Of a DNA stretch of 64,000 bases, positions 10,824 to 18,236 are shown piece by piece. The position numbers were made by a program, and so were the translations under genes. Location: positions 51,776 to 115,775 of the forward strand of contig NZ_BMLY01000004.1 in NCBI RefSeq assembly GCF_014645555.1, in the 5' to 3' direction. Position 1 is the stretch's first letter; every line of letters starts with the position of its first letter. The notes beneath the pieces are model-generated. The model was not told where the DNA came from and did no database searches. It saw nothing but the letters and a program-made list of their open reading frames with translations. The DNA is from Silvimonas amylolytica (GTDB lineage: Bacteria; Pseudomonadota; Gammaproteobacteria; Burkholderiales; Chitinibacteraceae).

Positions 10824-12275
10824 ATGGTTGAAAAAAGTATCAAACAACTGGCTGCAGCACTGACAGCCGGTGAGTTTTCTGCGGTCGAACTGGCCAGCGA
10901 ATACCTCCAGCGTGCCAAAGCACATAATGGTGTTCTGAACGCCTTCATCACCATCGATGAAGATAAAACGCTGCTTGAAGCCAGGGCTGCGGATGCGCTG
11001 CGTGCGGCAGGCAACGCCGGCCCGCTGACGGGTATCCCGCTGGCGCACAAGGACATCTTCTGTCAGGAAGGCTGGCGCACCACGTGTGGCTCGAAAATGC
11101 TCGAGAGCTTCATTGCCCCGTATTCGGCGCATGTGGTTGAGCAATGCCGCAAGGCCGGGCTGGTGACGTTGGGTCGCACCAATATGGATGAGTTCGCCAT
11201 GGGCTCTTCCAACGAGAACAGTTTTTACGGTGCCGTGAAAAACCCGTGGGACAAGCTGGCTGTGCCGGGTGGCTCGTCAGGTGGCTCTGCTGCTGCAGTT
11301 GCAGCCCGTCTGGCCCCGATTGCAACCGCCACCGATACCGGCGGTTCCATTCGTCAGCCCGCAGCATTCTGCGGTGTCACCGGGATCAAGCCGACCTACG
11401 GCGTCGTCAGCCGTTTTGGCATGATCGCCTATGCCAGCTCGCTGGATCAGGGCGGCCCGATCGGCAAGAGCGCAGAAGATTGCGCCTTGTTGCTCAATGT
11501 CATGGCCGGGTTTGATGAACGCGATGCCACCAGCCTGCAGCGGGACAAAGAAGACTACACCCGTGATCTGAATCAGCCGCTCAAGGGCCTGAAGATCGGT
11601 CTGCCCAAGGAGTATTTTGCCGAAGGACTGAATGCAGAAGTGGCCAGTGCCATTGACGCCGCCATCGCTGAGTACAAAAAACTGGGCGCACAAGTGGTCG
11701 AAATCAGCCTGCCGAACACGCGCGTGGCCATTCCGTCCTACTACGTGATCGCTCCGGCCGAAGCATCCAGTAACCTGAGCCGCTTTGACGGCGTGCGTTA
11801 TGGCCACCGTGCGGCCGAATACAGCGGTCTTGCCGACATGTACGAAAAGACTCGCGCGCAAGGTTTTGGCTGGGAAGTCAAACGCCGTATTTTGACCGGC
11901 ACCTACGTACTGAGCCACGGTTACTACGACGCCTACTACCTGCAAGCGCAGAAAGTGCGTCGTCTGCTCGCTGAAGATTTTCAGCGTGGTCTGGCGCAAT
12001 GCGACGTCATCGCCGCACCGGTCGCTCCGACCGCGGCCTGGAACATTGGCGAAAAGAACGATGACCCGGTGGCGATGTATCTGGAAGACATCTACACCCT
12101 GGGCGTGAACCTGGCCGGATTGCCGGGTCTATCCCACCCTGTAGGGTTTGCGAAGAATGGTCGCCCGATCGGCATGCAACTGATTGGCAACTACTTTGCC
12201 GAAGCAAAGCTGTTGAATGCCGCGCATCAGTTCCAGCAAGTCACTGACTGGCATACCCGCGCGCCGGAACTGTAA
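10824..12275 (+). CDS. gatA: Asp-tRNA(Asn)/Glu-tRNA(Gln) amidotransferase subunit A
   Basis: This 483-residue amidase-signature enzyme liberates ammonia from glutamine for the GatB transamidation site. The Ser-cisSer-Lys triad is visible as K76 (LAHKDIF), S151 (PGGSSGGS) and S175 ([11 protein letters not shown]). ATG 10824 is preceded by AGGA ten bases upstream, and homologues start at this point; the 14 extra residues from 10782 are not conserved. A 155-bp gap separates it from gmhA, long enough for a second promoter, although no consensus was seen. Confidence 0.97.
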   Translation: MVEKSIKQLAAALTAGEFSAVELASEYLQRAKAHNGVLNAFITIDEDKTLLEARAADALRAAGNAGPLTGIPLAHKDIFCQEGWRTTCGSKMLESFIAPYSAHVVEQCRKAGLVTLGRTNMDEFAMGSSNENSFYGAVKNPWDKLAVPGGSSGGSAAAVAARLAPIATATDTGGSIRQPAAFCGVTGIKPTYGVVSRFGMIAYASSLDQGGPIGKSAEDCALLLNVMAGFDERDATSLQRDKEDYTRDLNQPLKGLKIGLPKEYFAEGLNAEVASAIDAAIAEYKKLGAQVVEISLPNTRVAIPSYYVIAPAEASSNLSRFDGVRYGHRAAEYSGLADMYEKTRAQGFGWEVKRRILTGTYVLSHGYYDAYYLQAQKVRRLLAEDFQRGLAQCDVIAAPVAPTAAWNIGEKNDDPVAMYLEDIYTLGVNLAGLPGLSHPVGFAKNGRPIGMQLIGNYFAEAKLLNAAHQFQQVTDWHTRAPEL

Positions 12276-12279
12276 ACGC

Positions 12280-13023
12280 ATGACGAGCCGGATTGCCCTG
12301 TTTGAAGCCATGACGCAAAGCGCCTGGCCTGCTTTGTCGACCGAAGTGTTCGACGGCTGGCTGCTGCGCTTTGCCAACGGCTACACCAAACGGGCCAATT
12401 CGGTCACACCGCTCTACGCCGGTGCGCTGGCGGATGCCGACAAACTGGAATACTGCGAACGCCGTTTTGCCGAGGCCGGTTTGCCCGGCATCTTCAAGCT
12501 GACGCAGGAACATGCCGCACTGGATGCGACGCTGGCTCAACGCGGTTATGCCCAGATAGATATCTCCAGCGTGCAGACGTGCGATCTGACTGCGCAAACA
12601 CCGGCGCACGATACCGCGGTCACTTTGCAAGCCAATGCTGACACCGCATGGATCGATGCCTTTGCCCGTTTGAGTAATCTGAGCGCATCGCAGCGACATG
12701 CCGCCGAACGCATGCTGGCGCAATACGCGGCCCCGACAACCTTTGGCGTGCTGGAGCACATGGGTGAAGTCGTCGCCTGTGGCTTTGCCGTGCGCCAGCA
12801 TGACTATGTCCTGCTGTTTGATATTTGTACCGACCCGGCGTATCGCCGCCAGGGTTTTGGTCGGCGCCTGGTTACCAGTCTGCTGGCCTGGGGCAAAGAA
12901 CGCGGTGCGACGCAAGGTTTGTTGCAAGTCGTGGCCAGCAATGAAGCGGCAGTCCAGCTATATGCGGGCTTTGGTTTTGTTGAGCAATATTGTTACTGGT
13001 ACCGTCACCGCCACTGCGCGTGA
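12280..13023 (+). CDS. GNAT-family N-acetyltransferase
   Basis: The protein has 247 residues. The C-terminal half carries a GNAT fold with the acetyl-CoA-binding motif RRQGFGRRL (about residues 188-196), followed by EAAVQLYAGFGFVEQYCYWYR, the usual final strand and helix. The N-terminal half is a diverged GNAT-like region, as in two-domain members. Substrate unknown. The start ATG at 12280 is four bases after the gatA stop, so it is co-translated with the gat genes. It sits between gatA and gatB, which are normally adjacent. A link to translation or to protein/amino-acid acetylation is possible but unproven. Confidence 0.85.
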   Translation: MTSRIALFEAMTQSAWPALSTEVFDGWLLRFANGYTKRANSVTPLYAGALADADKLEYCERRFAEAGLPGIFKLTQEHAALDATLAQRGYAQIDISSVQTCDLTAQTPAHDTAVTLQANADTAWIDAFARLSNLSASQRHAAERMLAQYAAPTTFGVLEHMGEVVACGFAVRQHDYVLLFDICTDPAYRRQGFGRRLVTSLLAWGKERGATQGLLQVVASNEAAVQLYAGFGFVEQYCYWYRHRHCA

Positions 13024-13056
13024 TGGTTCTGACCGGATGAACTAGAGAGACTGACC

Positions 13057-14484
13057 ATGAAATGGGAAGTGGTAATCGGGCTGGAAGTACATACCCAGCT
13101 CACAACGCAATCCAAGATTTTCTCCCCGGCCAGCACGGCGTTTGGTGCTGCGCCAAACACGCACACGGCTGAGGTCGACATCGCCCTGCCGGGGGCGCTC
13201 CCGGTGATGAACAAGGCGGTAGTCGAAAAGGCTATCCAGTTTGGTTTGTCGATTGGCGCCAAGGTCAATCGCCGCTCGGTATTCGCGCGCAAAAACTACT
13301 TCTATCCTGATCTGCCCAAGGGCTACCAGATCAGCCAGTTTGAGCTGCCGGTTGTTGAAGGCGGTGCGATCACCATCAACGTGGATGGCGTTGAAAAAGT
13401 CATCAACCTGACCCGTGCTCACCTGGAAGAAGATGCCGGTAAATCTGTGCATGAAGACTTCCACGGCCAGAGCGGTATTGACCTGAACCGCGCCGGCACG
13501 CCGCTGCTGGAAATTGTGTCTGAGCCAGAGATGCGCTCTGCAGCAGAAGCCGTGGCCTATGCCAAGGCACTGTATAGCCTCGTGACCTGGATTGGCATCT
13601 GCGACGGCAATATGCAGGAAGGCAGCTTCCGTTGTGATGTGAACGTGTCGGTACGTCCGGAAGGTCAGAAAGAGTTTGGCACCCGCCGCGAAATCAAGAA
13701 CCTGAACAGCTTCAAGTTCATTGAGCAAGCGGTGAAGGCCGAAGTGCAATGGCAGATCGAGACCATTGAAGACGGCGGCAAGATCCAGCAGGCCACTGTG
13801 CTGTTCGACCCGGATACCGGTGAGACCCGCATGATGCGCACCAAGGAAGATGCGCACGATTACCGCTATTTCCCCGATCCTGACCTGCCGCCGCTGGTGA
13901 TCAGCGAGGAGTGGATCAGTCGCGTGCAGAACGAACTGCCGGAACTGCCGGCCGCCATGCGTGCACGTTTTGAGACCCAGTACGGCATTCCAGCCTATGA
14001 CGCGGCCACGTTGACCGCGAGCAAGGACATGGCCGCGTTCTACGAAGCCACGGTGGCCGCTGGTGCGGATGCCAAACTGGCTTCCAACTGGATCATGGGC
14101 GACATCAGCGCCACGCTGAACCGCGAAGAAAAAGACATCGCCCAAAGCCCGGTATCCGCGCAAGCGCTGGCTGGCTTGATCAAGCGTGTGTCTGACAACA
14201 CCATCAACAACAAGACCGCCAAAGACGTGCTCAAGAAGATGTGGGAATCGGGCGATGCCGCCGACACCATCATCGAACGTGAAGGCCTCAAACAAGAGAC
14301 CGACACGGGCGCACTGGAAGCAATTGTGGATGAAGTAATCGCCAACAATGCCAAGTCGGTTGAAGAGTACAAAGCCGGCAAGGAAAAGGCGCTGAACGCG
14401 TTGGTGGGTCAGTGCATGAAAGCCAGCAAAGGCAAGGGCAACCCGGGTGTGCTGACGGAATTGCTCAAGCAGAAGCTGGCTTGA
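13057..14484 (+). CDS. gatB: Asp-tRNA(Asn)/Glu-tRNA(Gln) amidotransferase subunit B
   Basis: At 475 residues this is a full-length GatB, the kinase/transamidase subunit that activates Asp- or Glu-tRNA and transfers ammonia. Recognisable features are [13 protein letters not shown] at the start, the NLNSFKF segment, and the C-terminal YqeY-like tRNA-binding domain (about 330-475) ending [14 protein letters not shown]. It is last in the gat operon, with a strong terminator about 30 bp downstream. The presence of gatCAB implies that Gln- and/or Asn-tRNA is made by the indirect pathway. Confidence 0.97.
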   Translation: MKWEVVIGLEVHTQLTTQSKIFSPASTAFGAAPNTHTAEVDIALPGALPVMNKAVVEKAIQFGLSIGAKVNRRSVFARKNYFYPDLPKGYQISQFELPVVEGGAITINVDGVEKVINLTRAHLEEDAGKSVHEDFHGQSGIDLNRAGTPLLEIVSEPEMRSAAEAVAYAKALYSLVTWIGICDGNMQEGSFRCDVNVSVRPEGQKEFGTRREIKNLNSFKFIEQAVKAEVQWQIETIEDGGKIQQATVLFDPDTGETRMMRTKEDAHDYRYFPDPDLPPLVISEEWISRVQNELPELPAAMRARFETQYGIPAYDAATLTASKDMAAFYEATVAAGADAKLASNWIMGDISATLNREEKDIAQSPVSAQALAGLIKRVSDNTINNKTAKDVLKKMWESGDAADTIIEREGLKQETDTGALEAIVDEVIANNAKSVEEYKAGKEKALNALVGQCMKASKGKGNPGVLTELLKQKLA

Positions 14485-14515
14485 TCAACTGATCTTGCGA
14501 TTGCGATTGAAACAA

Positions 14516-14545
14516 AAAACGCCGGTGTTGAACCGGCGTTTTTAT
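14516..14545. terminator. Bidirectional terminator after gatB
   Basis: A perfect 8-bp stem AACGCCGG/CCGGCGTT with a 7-base loop has an A-run before it and a T-rich run after it. It can stop gatB transcription and also the convergent cassette ending at 14578. Its arms are identical to those of the hairpin at 18149-18170 on the other side of the cassette. Confidence 0.9.
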
Positions 14546-14577
14546 TTTATGGGCGTTGATTGCCAGTACCGCAGCGG

Positions 14578-15144
14578 TCACGCCTCCCCGCCACGCCTGC
14601 CGCTAGGCATAATATGAAACAGAAGGCCCCACCAGGGCGGAGATGCCGGGACGGGTATGGAGAGCCCTTCATGCTCGCCCCGCTCTGTGTCTCCCGCATC
14701 AAAGGCCTGGCGCCCAAAATCACCCGGCCACATTAACGGGCCGATGTCCTCATCAGACCGGGTAAACGAGTACCAATTTGCCTGTCCCAGAAAACGGCCG
14801 GTTGACTGCTCGTACAGTCGGGCATACATGACGTTGCCCACAAAAAGGTGCTGCCAGAAGACGTAGGGTGTCAAGGTCAGCGGCTCGAACATCTCTACCC
14901 GGTATTTGCCGTCCGGACTTACCACACTGCGCTCCGGGATGCGCACCCCGGACAACGCCGGCAGAATGCTCCAGAGGGTCAGGGCGAGGACAGTTGCCGC
15001 CAGAATGGCCAGCTTTTGTTCCGCCCGCTTGCCGCGCATAAGCCGGCGCAAAAGCAGGTAAGCGCCCCATAGAGACGGGAGCACGAAGAATACGACTAAA
15101 AAGCCGACCAACAGAATGTTAAAGAAGCCGGACAAGGTTCCCAT
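14578..15144 (-). CDS. Small membrane protein, paralogue B of the PAAR cassette (putative immunity)
   Basis: The 188-residue protein has two N-terminal hydrophobic segments (about 8-32 and 45-66). A mostly extracytoplasmic or cytoplasmic domain follows, containing VSPDGKYRVEMFEP, STGRFLGQANWYSFTR and HEGLSIPVPASPPWWG. I do not recognise a named family. It is clearly paralogous to the N-terminal two thirds of the neighbouring gene (SPDGQYRV, STGRFLGQSNWLSFTR, HEGLTVPVPTTAPWWG). It is last in an operon headed by two PAAR genes and a DUF6402-like gene. By analogy with T6SS effector-immunity pairs it may be the immunity protein, but this is inference from position and membrane location only. Confidence 0.7.
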   Translation of the reverse strand: MGTLSGFFNILLVGFLVVFFVLPSLWGAYLLLRRLMRGKRAEQKLAILAATVLALTLWSILPALSGVRIPERSVVSPDGKYRVEMFEPLTLTPYVFWQHLFVGNVMYARLYEQSTGRFLGQANWYSFTRSDEDIGPLMWPGDFGRQAFDAGDTERGEHEGLSIPVPASPPWWGLLFHIMPSGRRGGEA

Positions 15145-15145
15145 G

Positions 15146-15330
15146 CTAGGCCAGCGGGATCACGCGAACGTTTGCAGGTGGGTCCATCCAGTACACGTTA
15201 GAGAACACACGAAAATCACCGCGGTATGGTGCTTGTCCTGTCAGCGCCAATAGCCCGGATTGAATACCGGCACAAAACCGGGATACATTCCAACCCGACC
15301 ACGACGCAGCGCTACCAGTATGCGGAGGGC
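15146..15330 (-). pseudogene. Decayed 3' end of a second DUF6402-like gene
   Basis: Read in the frame adjacent to the chimeric ORF, this stretch encodes YPGFVPVFNPGYWR-stop-QDKHHT. The intact protein at 15949-16833 has FPGFVPVFNIDFRRWQDKHH at the matching point. The TGG (Trp) codon has become TGA (15241-15243), and two compensating frameshifts are needed to align the whole segment. The final GDFRVFSNVYW lies in the first frame. DNA similarity to 15949-16110 is visible by eye. It is evidence for a past duplication of the DUF6402-like plus membrane-protein unit. Confidence 0.7.
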
Positions 15331-15928
15331 GAAGTGCGGCATCGGTAGGCCAGTGAAACGATGAACCTGAACTGGTTACAGGCTGATGCCGGTTGTTTGT
15401 TGCGACATCAAAAGGACGTCCCCACCACGGCGCAGTAGTCGGAACCGGAACGGTCAGCCCCTCATGGCGGCCCCGCTCTGGGTCTCCCATACTGAAAGCA
15501 GTGCTTCCGTATTCTCCCGGCCAGAATTCCGGACCAATAGCATCGCAACGGGTAAACGATAGCCAGTTGGACTGCCCCAAAAATCGGCCGGTCGAATTTG
15601 CATAGAGGCGGGCAAACATGACGCATGACTGGTCTAGTTGCTGCCACAAGGCATATGGGGCTATTCCGGTTGGAGAGTAATACACGACGCGATACTGGCC
15701 ATCGGGACTAACACCTTCTCTTAGTTGGGAACCCAACAAAGCAGGCGTGAAACTCCAGATCACTATCAGCACTGCAAGGAGGGTAGCGATGCTGGTCCGC
15801 TGCCGCCAGTTGCGACCCCGGAAAAGCCGACAAAGCAAACGCCAGGACGCCCATGCCCCTAGCGGCATCAGTAGCAAGGTGAGTATTCCGGCGATCATGC
15901 CGTAGAACAACCAGCCTAAATGTGGCAT
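15146..15928 (-). CDS. Membrane protein, paralogue A, with a foreign C-terminal tail
   Basis: From ATG 15928 the product has 260 residues. Residues about 1-165 match paralogue B: two hydrophobic segments, SPDGQYRV, STGRFLGQSNWLSFTR and PWWGRPFDV. Paralogue B ends about ten residues after PWWG, but here translation continues for about 95 residues. The last part of that tail ends in GDFRVFSNVYWMDPP, which is like the GDFLVYSDVKWFAPP end of the upstream DUF6402-like protein. The tail is best explained as a decayed copy of that gene's 3' end joined to this gene after a deletion, so the ORF is chimeric. The 40 residues upstream of 15928 in the same frame lie in the gene gap and are not used. The gap to paralogue B is one base. 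Confidence 0.65.
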   Translation of the reverse strand: MPHLGWLFYGMIAGILTLLLMPLGAWASWRLLCRLFRGRNWRQRTSIATLLAVLIVIWSFTPALLGSQLREGVSPDGQYRVVYYSPTGIAPYALWQQLDQSCVMFARLYANSTGRFLGQSNWLSFTRCDAIGPEFWPGEYGSTAFSMGDPERGRHEGLTVPVPTTAPWWGRPFDVATNNRHQPVTSSGSSFHWPTDAALRPPHTGSAASWSGWNVSRFCAGIQSGLLALTGQAPYRGDFRVFSNVYWMDPPANVRVIPLA

Positions 15929-15948
15929 AGCACTCTCCGTCCCCCGCG

Positions 15949-16833
15949 TCAGAGGGTCAGGATGGCCATGTGGGGAGGCGGGGCGAACCATTTCACGTCG
16001 GAATAGACCAGAAAATCCCCTCCGGAGTGGTGTTTGTCCTGCCAACGCCGAAAGTCAATATTGAACACGGGAACGAAACCTGGAAAGGCATCCCCGACCA
16101 CGCTCCAGCTCTCATTCATTGCCGCCATATAAGACACCATTTCATATTTGGACAAACACCGGTCACGACTCCAGATGCCAAGGGGCTCTGGCTTATGGAA
16201 CGGGGTGGCAATCTTACCGAGTACCAGCTTTGCATCTGTGAAATCATAGGTGTCCCGGATATAGACACCCAGCTTTTCCACGTAGAAAAAAGCGCCTTTC
16301 GATTGGCCCACTACCGCTAATTTCAAAATGGCCGTACCGATCGCACCATATAGATCGTCAATCGTGTCCATGCGGGCACCAAAGCCGCAATATTGAATCT
16401 GACAGGTAGCATCCAGTTCACGTGCCGAGCCCCCGATTCGACCAAGTCGGCAGTCTGCGCCAGGCTTCCATCCCATGACCTGAAGATGGCGCCGTAAAAT
16501 ATTCACGCTATTGGATGTAATGGCCTGCTCAATCAGCCTGGTCAGCGCTGCTTGCACCCGCGGATAAGCGAGTGCCCAATCCATTTTGACCGTTTGGTCG
16601 TCATACAACGCGGTATCCAGCTTTCGCGCGTCCAGATGCGACAGTCGGGCTTTTTCAGCTTCTGACATCACATACTGTGGGTTGGCAAACCAGCGCCGCA
16701 TCATTCTGGCGGAGATTGGCCAGTCCATCTTGTCCATGGCACCAGGAATTTCATCCAGCTCCAAAGGTTTGAATGAGACGACTGTGCCCTGAGGATTGGA
16801 AATGAGAGTCAGCGTAGACGTAGCGATGGACAT
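15949..16833 (-). CDS. DUF6402-like protein linked to PAAR genes (putative T6SS cargo)
   Basis: The 294-residue protein lacks a signal peptide or membrane segments. The C-terminal half has the pattern I associate with DUF6402 proteins: FFYVEKLGVYIRDTYDF, then LGIWSRDRC, PVFNIDFRRWQDKH and GGDFLVYSDVKW near the end. Such proteins are known mainly from loci with PAAR or VgrG genes and have no firmly established activity that I can cite. ATG 16833 overlaps the PAAR stop (TGATG). Position right after two PAAR genes and before membrane proteins suggests a delivered cargo, but an adaptor or immunity role is equally open. The family name is from memory of the motif, so moderate confidence. Confidence 0.65.
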   Translation of the reverse strand: MSIATSTLTLISNPQGTVVSFKPLELDEIPGAMDKMDWPISARMMRRWFANPQYVMSEAEKARLSHLDARKLDTALYDDQTVKMDWALAYPRVQAALTRLIEQAITSNSVNILRRHLQVMGWKPGADCRLGRIGGSARELDATCQIQYCGFGARMDTIDDLYGAIGTAILKLAVVGQSKGAFFYVEKLGVYIRDTYDFTDAKLVLGKIATPFHKPEPLGIWSRDRCLSKYEMVSYMAAMNESWSVVGDAFPGFVPVFNIDFRRWQDKHHSGGDFLVYSDVKWFAPPPHMAILTL

Positions 16834-17366
16834 CAACGAACTCCAATGCGCGTTTGCACCAGCTTGAGCAGCATGCCCTGGCTGGCCACACTGTTTGTAA
16901 GCAGCGCGGTTTTGCCATCGTTACCAGTCTGGCCAGCAATGGTTTCGCCGGCATGCTGGATGACGTAGGCCATGCTTTCGACTGGTTCACCCGTTACCGC
17001 ATGGTGTACACAGAAGTGGGTATCAAATTGGACCAAACTGGCAACGGACTGGGCGGTGGATGGGGCCGCGTGAGATTCCGCCGGCGCCATCTGGAACATC
17101 TCTGTCTGGCTGTTCAGGAGTACGGGTTTGCGCTCGCACTTGCATAACACGATATCGCCGGAGAGCGCTTCCATCACGCCATCAAAAATGCCGGGGATGC
17201 GTGGGCCGACGCAAAGGATGCGGCCGACAGAACCACATTTGGGACAGGTCACGCTGTCCCCTTCCCCTGCCATCATCCGGTTGCCAATGATCGCGTTGAG
17301 GCTGGCACCGATGACGTACCCGCCAGACGTGGTTAAATCGCCCTGGACGATATTGAAACGGATCAT
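16833..17366 (-). CDS. PAAR-domain protein with C-terminal extension
   Basis: The 177-residue product starts with a PAAR-type repeat region (GDLTTSGGYVIGAS, then MMAGEGDSVTCPKCG), the fold that caps the VgrG spike of type VI secretion systems. Five cysteines (CPKCG...LC...LCKC) fall in this domain and could bind a metal. Residues about 115-177 form a beta-rich tail with YVIQHAGETIAGQTGNDGKTALL, resembling transthyretin-like extensions on PAAR and VgrG proteins that carry cargo. It overlaps the upstream PAAR gene by four bases and the DUF6402-like gene by one, so the three are co-translated. No T6SS baseplate or sheath gene is in the window. Confidence 0.82.
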   Translation of the reverse strand: MIRFNIVQGDLTTSGGYVIGASLNAIIGNRMMAGEGDSVTCPKCGSVGRILCVGPRIPGIFDGVMEALSGDIVLCKCERKPVLLNSQTEMFQMAPAESHAAPSTAQSVASLVQFDTHFCVHHAVTGEPVESMAYVIQHAGETIAGQTGNDGKTALLTNSVASQGMLLKLVQTRIGVR

Positions 17367-17788
17367 GTCTGAGGTTCCGAACGGAATGCCTGGTCAAACA
17401 GACCGGCCGGGAAAGGGTGACCGGCGCGCAGGGTCAAGCAAAGCTTTTGCTGAAGGGAGGAGATGATGGCATCACCATTGTCTGCTCGACTGCCGATGAG
17501 CGCGACCGGGCTGCCACCGAATATGAACATACTGCTGCCGGCACCTTCAATAACCCTGGCAACCCGACCGTCTGAACAGCTGATTTGATCACCGACTGCA
17601 GCCACGCGGTGACCATCAACCGTCAGGCTGCTGTTGGCGGTGGTGACTACGCCGCCAGCCCGCGTTCTCGCGCCCAACGTGGCCACGCAAATCTGCGCAA
17701 TGACCGGGAGGGCATCAATACGGGCTTTTTCTACCAGGGTTGCTCTTGCCACTTCTGGCAAGTGGTCATGCTGGATGTCAGACATCAT
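17363..17788 (-). CDS. PAAR-domain protein (first gene of the cassette)
   Basis: The protein has 141 residues. Residues about 40-100 show a PAAR pattern: ATLGARTRAGGVVTTANSS, VDGHRVAAVGDQISC, then VIEGAGSSMFIFGGSPVALIGS. The C-terminal 40 residues have no recognisable domain. Two adjacent ATGs (17788 and 17785) are possible starts. It differs clearly from the second PAAR protein, so the pair is not a recent duplication. It heads a five-gene minus-strand operon that runs to 14578. PAAR proteins sharpen the VgrG tip and often specify which effector is loaded. Confidence 0.8.
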   Translation of the reverse strand: MMSDIQHDHLPEVARATLVEKARIDALPVIAQICVATLGARTRAGGVVTTANSSLTVDGHRVAAVGDQISCSDGRVARVIEGAGSSMFIFGGSPVALIGSRADNGDAIISSLQQKLCLTLRAGHPFPAGLFDQAFRSEPQT

Positions 17789-17940
17789 GTACCTACCATC
17801 TGGAGAAGAGGGCTTAAAAAATTACCCCTGGCTTCAGGACGGGGATACAGAAATACTGCCTTCACAAAGTCGGAGATGACCGATTGATCGCTGCGCCGAT
17901 TAGCCAAAGTGCTTGTTCTCGTATACGGCACTGGCTCGTC

Positions 17941-17961
17941 ATTCCGGCCTTTAGCCGGAAT
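17941..17961. repeat. Short inverted repeat, dRS3-like
   Basis: ATTCCGGC-CTTTA-GCCGGAAT is a perfect 8-bp inverted repeat preceded by CGTC. It resembles the ATTCC...GGAAT class of short dispersed repeats known from Neisseria (dRS3) and other betaproteobacteria. Only one copy was noticed in the window. Confidence 0.5.
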
Positions 17962-18130
17962 CAGGTCTGGCTACCGCACGCAGGTCTTGCTGGTCGAAGC
18001 AATGGTGTAGCGCAATGGCGTCGTCAAACGGCAATCCGGAGACGGCATGCAAGCCACCATGATGGTATGGATTGAGCGGGTGGACCAGCGCGTCACCCCG
18101 GATTCGTGCCCCGGTGGCGTCTATTCGCGT
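17951..18130 (-). other. Possible gene remnant without a start codon
   Basis: On the minus strand a frame reads SPVTRIDATGARIRGD, then HPLNPYHHGGLHAVSGLPFDD, and stops at about 17951. The composition looks protein-like, but the only upstream start (18265) lies beyond a strong terminator, so no complete gene is credible. It may be the 3' stub of a gene lost when the cassette next door was inserted or rearranged. No family recognised. The rest of 17789-18236 shows no other gene. Confidence 0.3.
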
Positions 18131-18146
18131 GACGGGGCTTAAATAA

Positions 18147-18173
18147 AAAACGCCGGTATAAACCGGCGTTTTA
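18147..18173. terminator. Bidirectional terminator after pyrX
   Basis: The stem AACGCCGG/CCGGCGTT has a 6-base loop, with A6 on the left and T4 on the right. On the minus strand it ends the pyr transcript. The arms match the terminator at 14518-14540. Confidence 0.88.
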
Positions 18174-18236
18174 TTGGGTACTTGCAATAAGGATCGACTG
18201 CGACTTGCGCTCCAGAGCTGCACCGCGCTTTGCAGC

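Noticed and set aside
13042..14295. 417-codon minus-strand frame opposite gatB
   Set aside because: It is antisense to a complete GatB with no family match.
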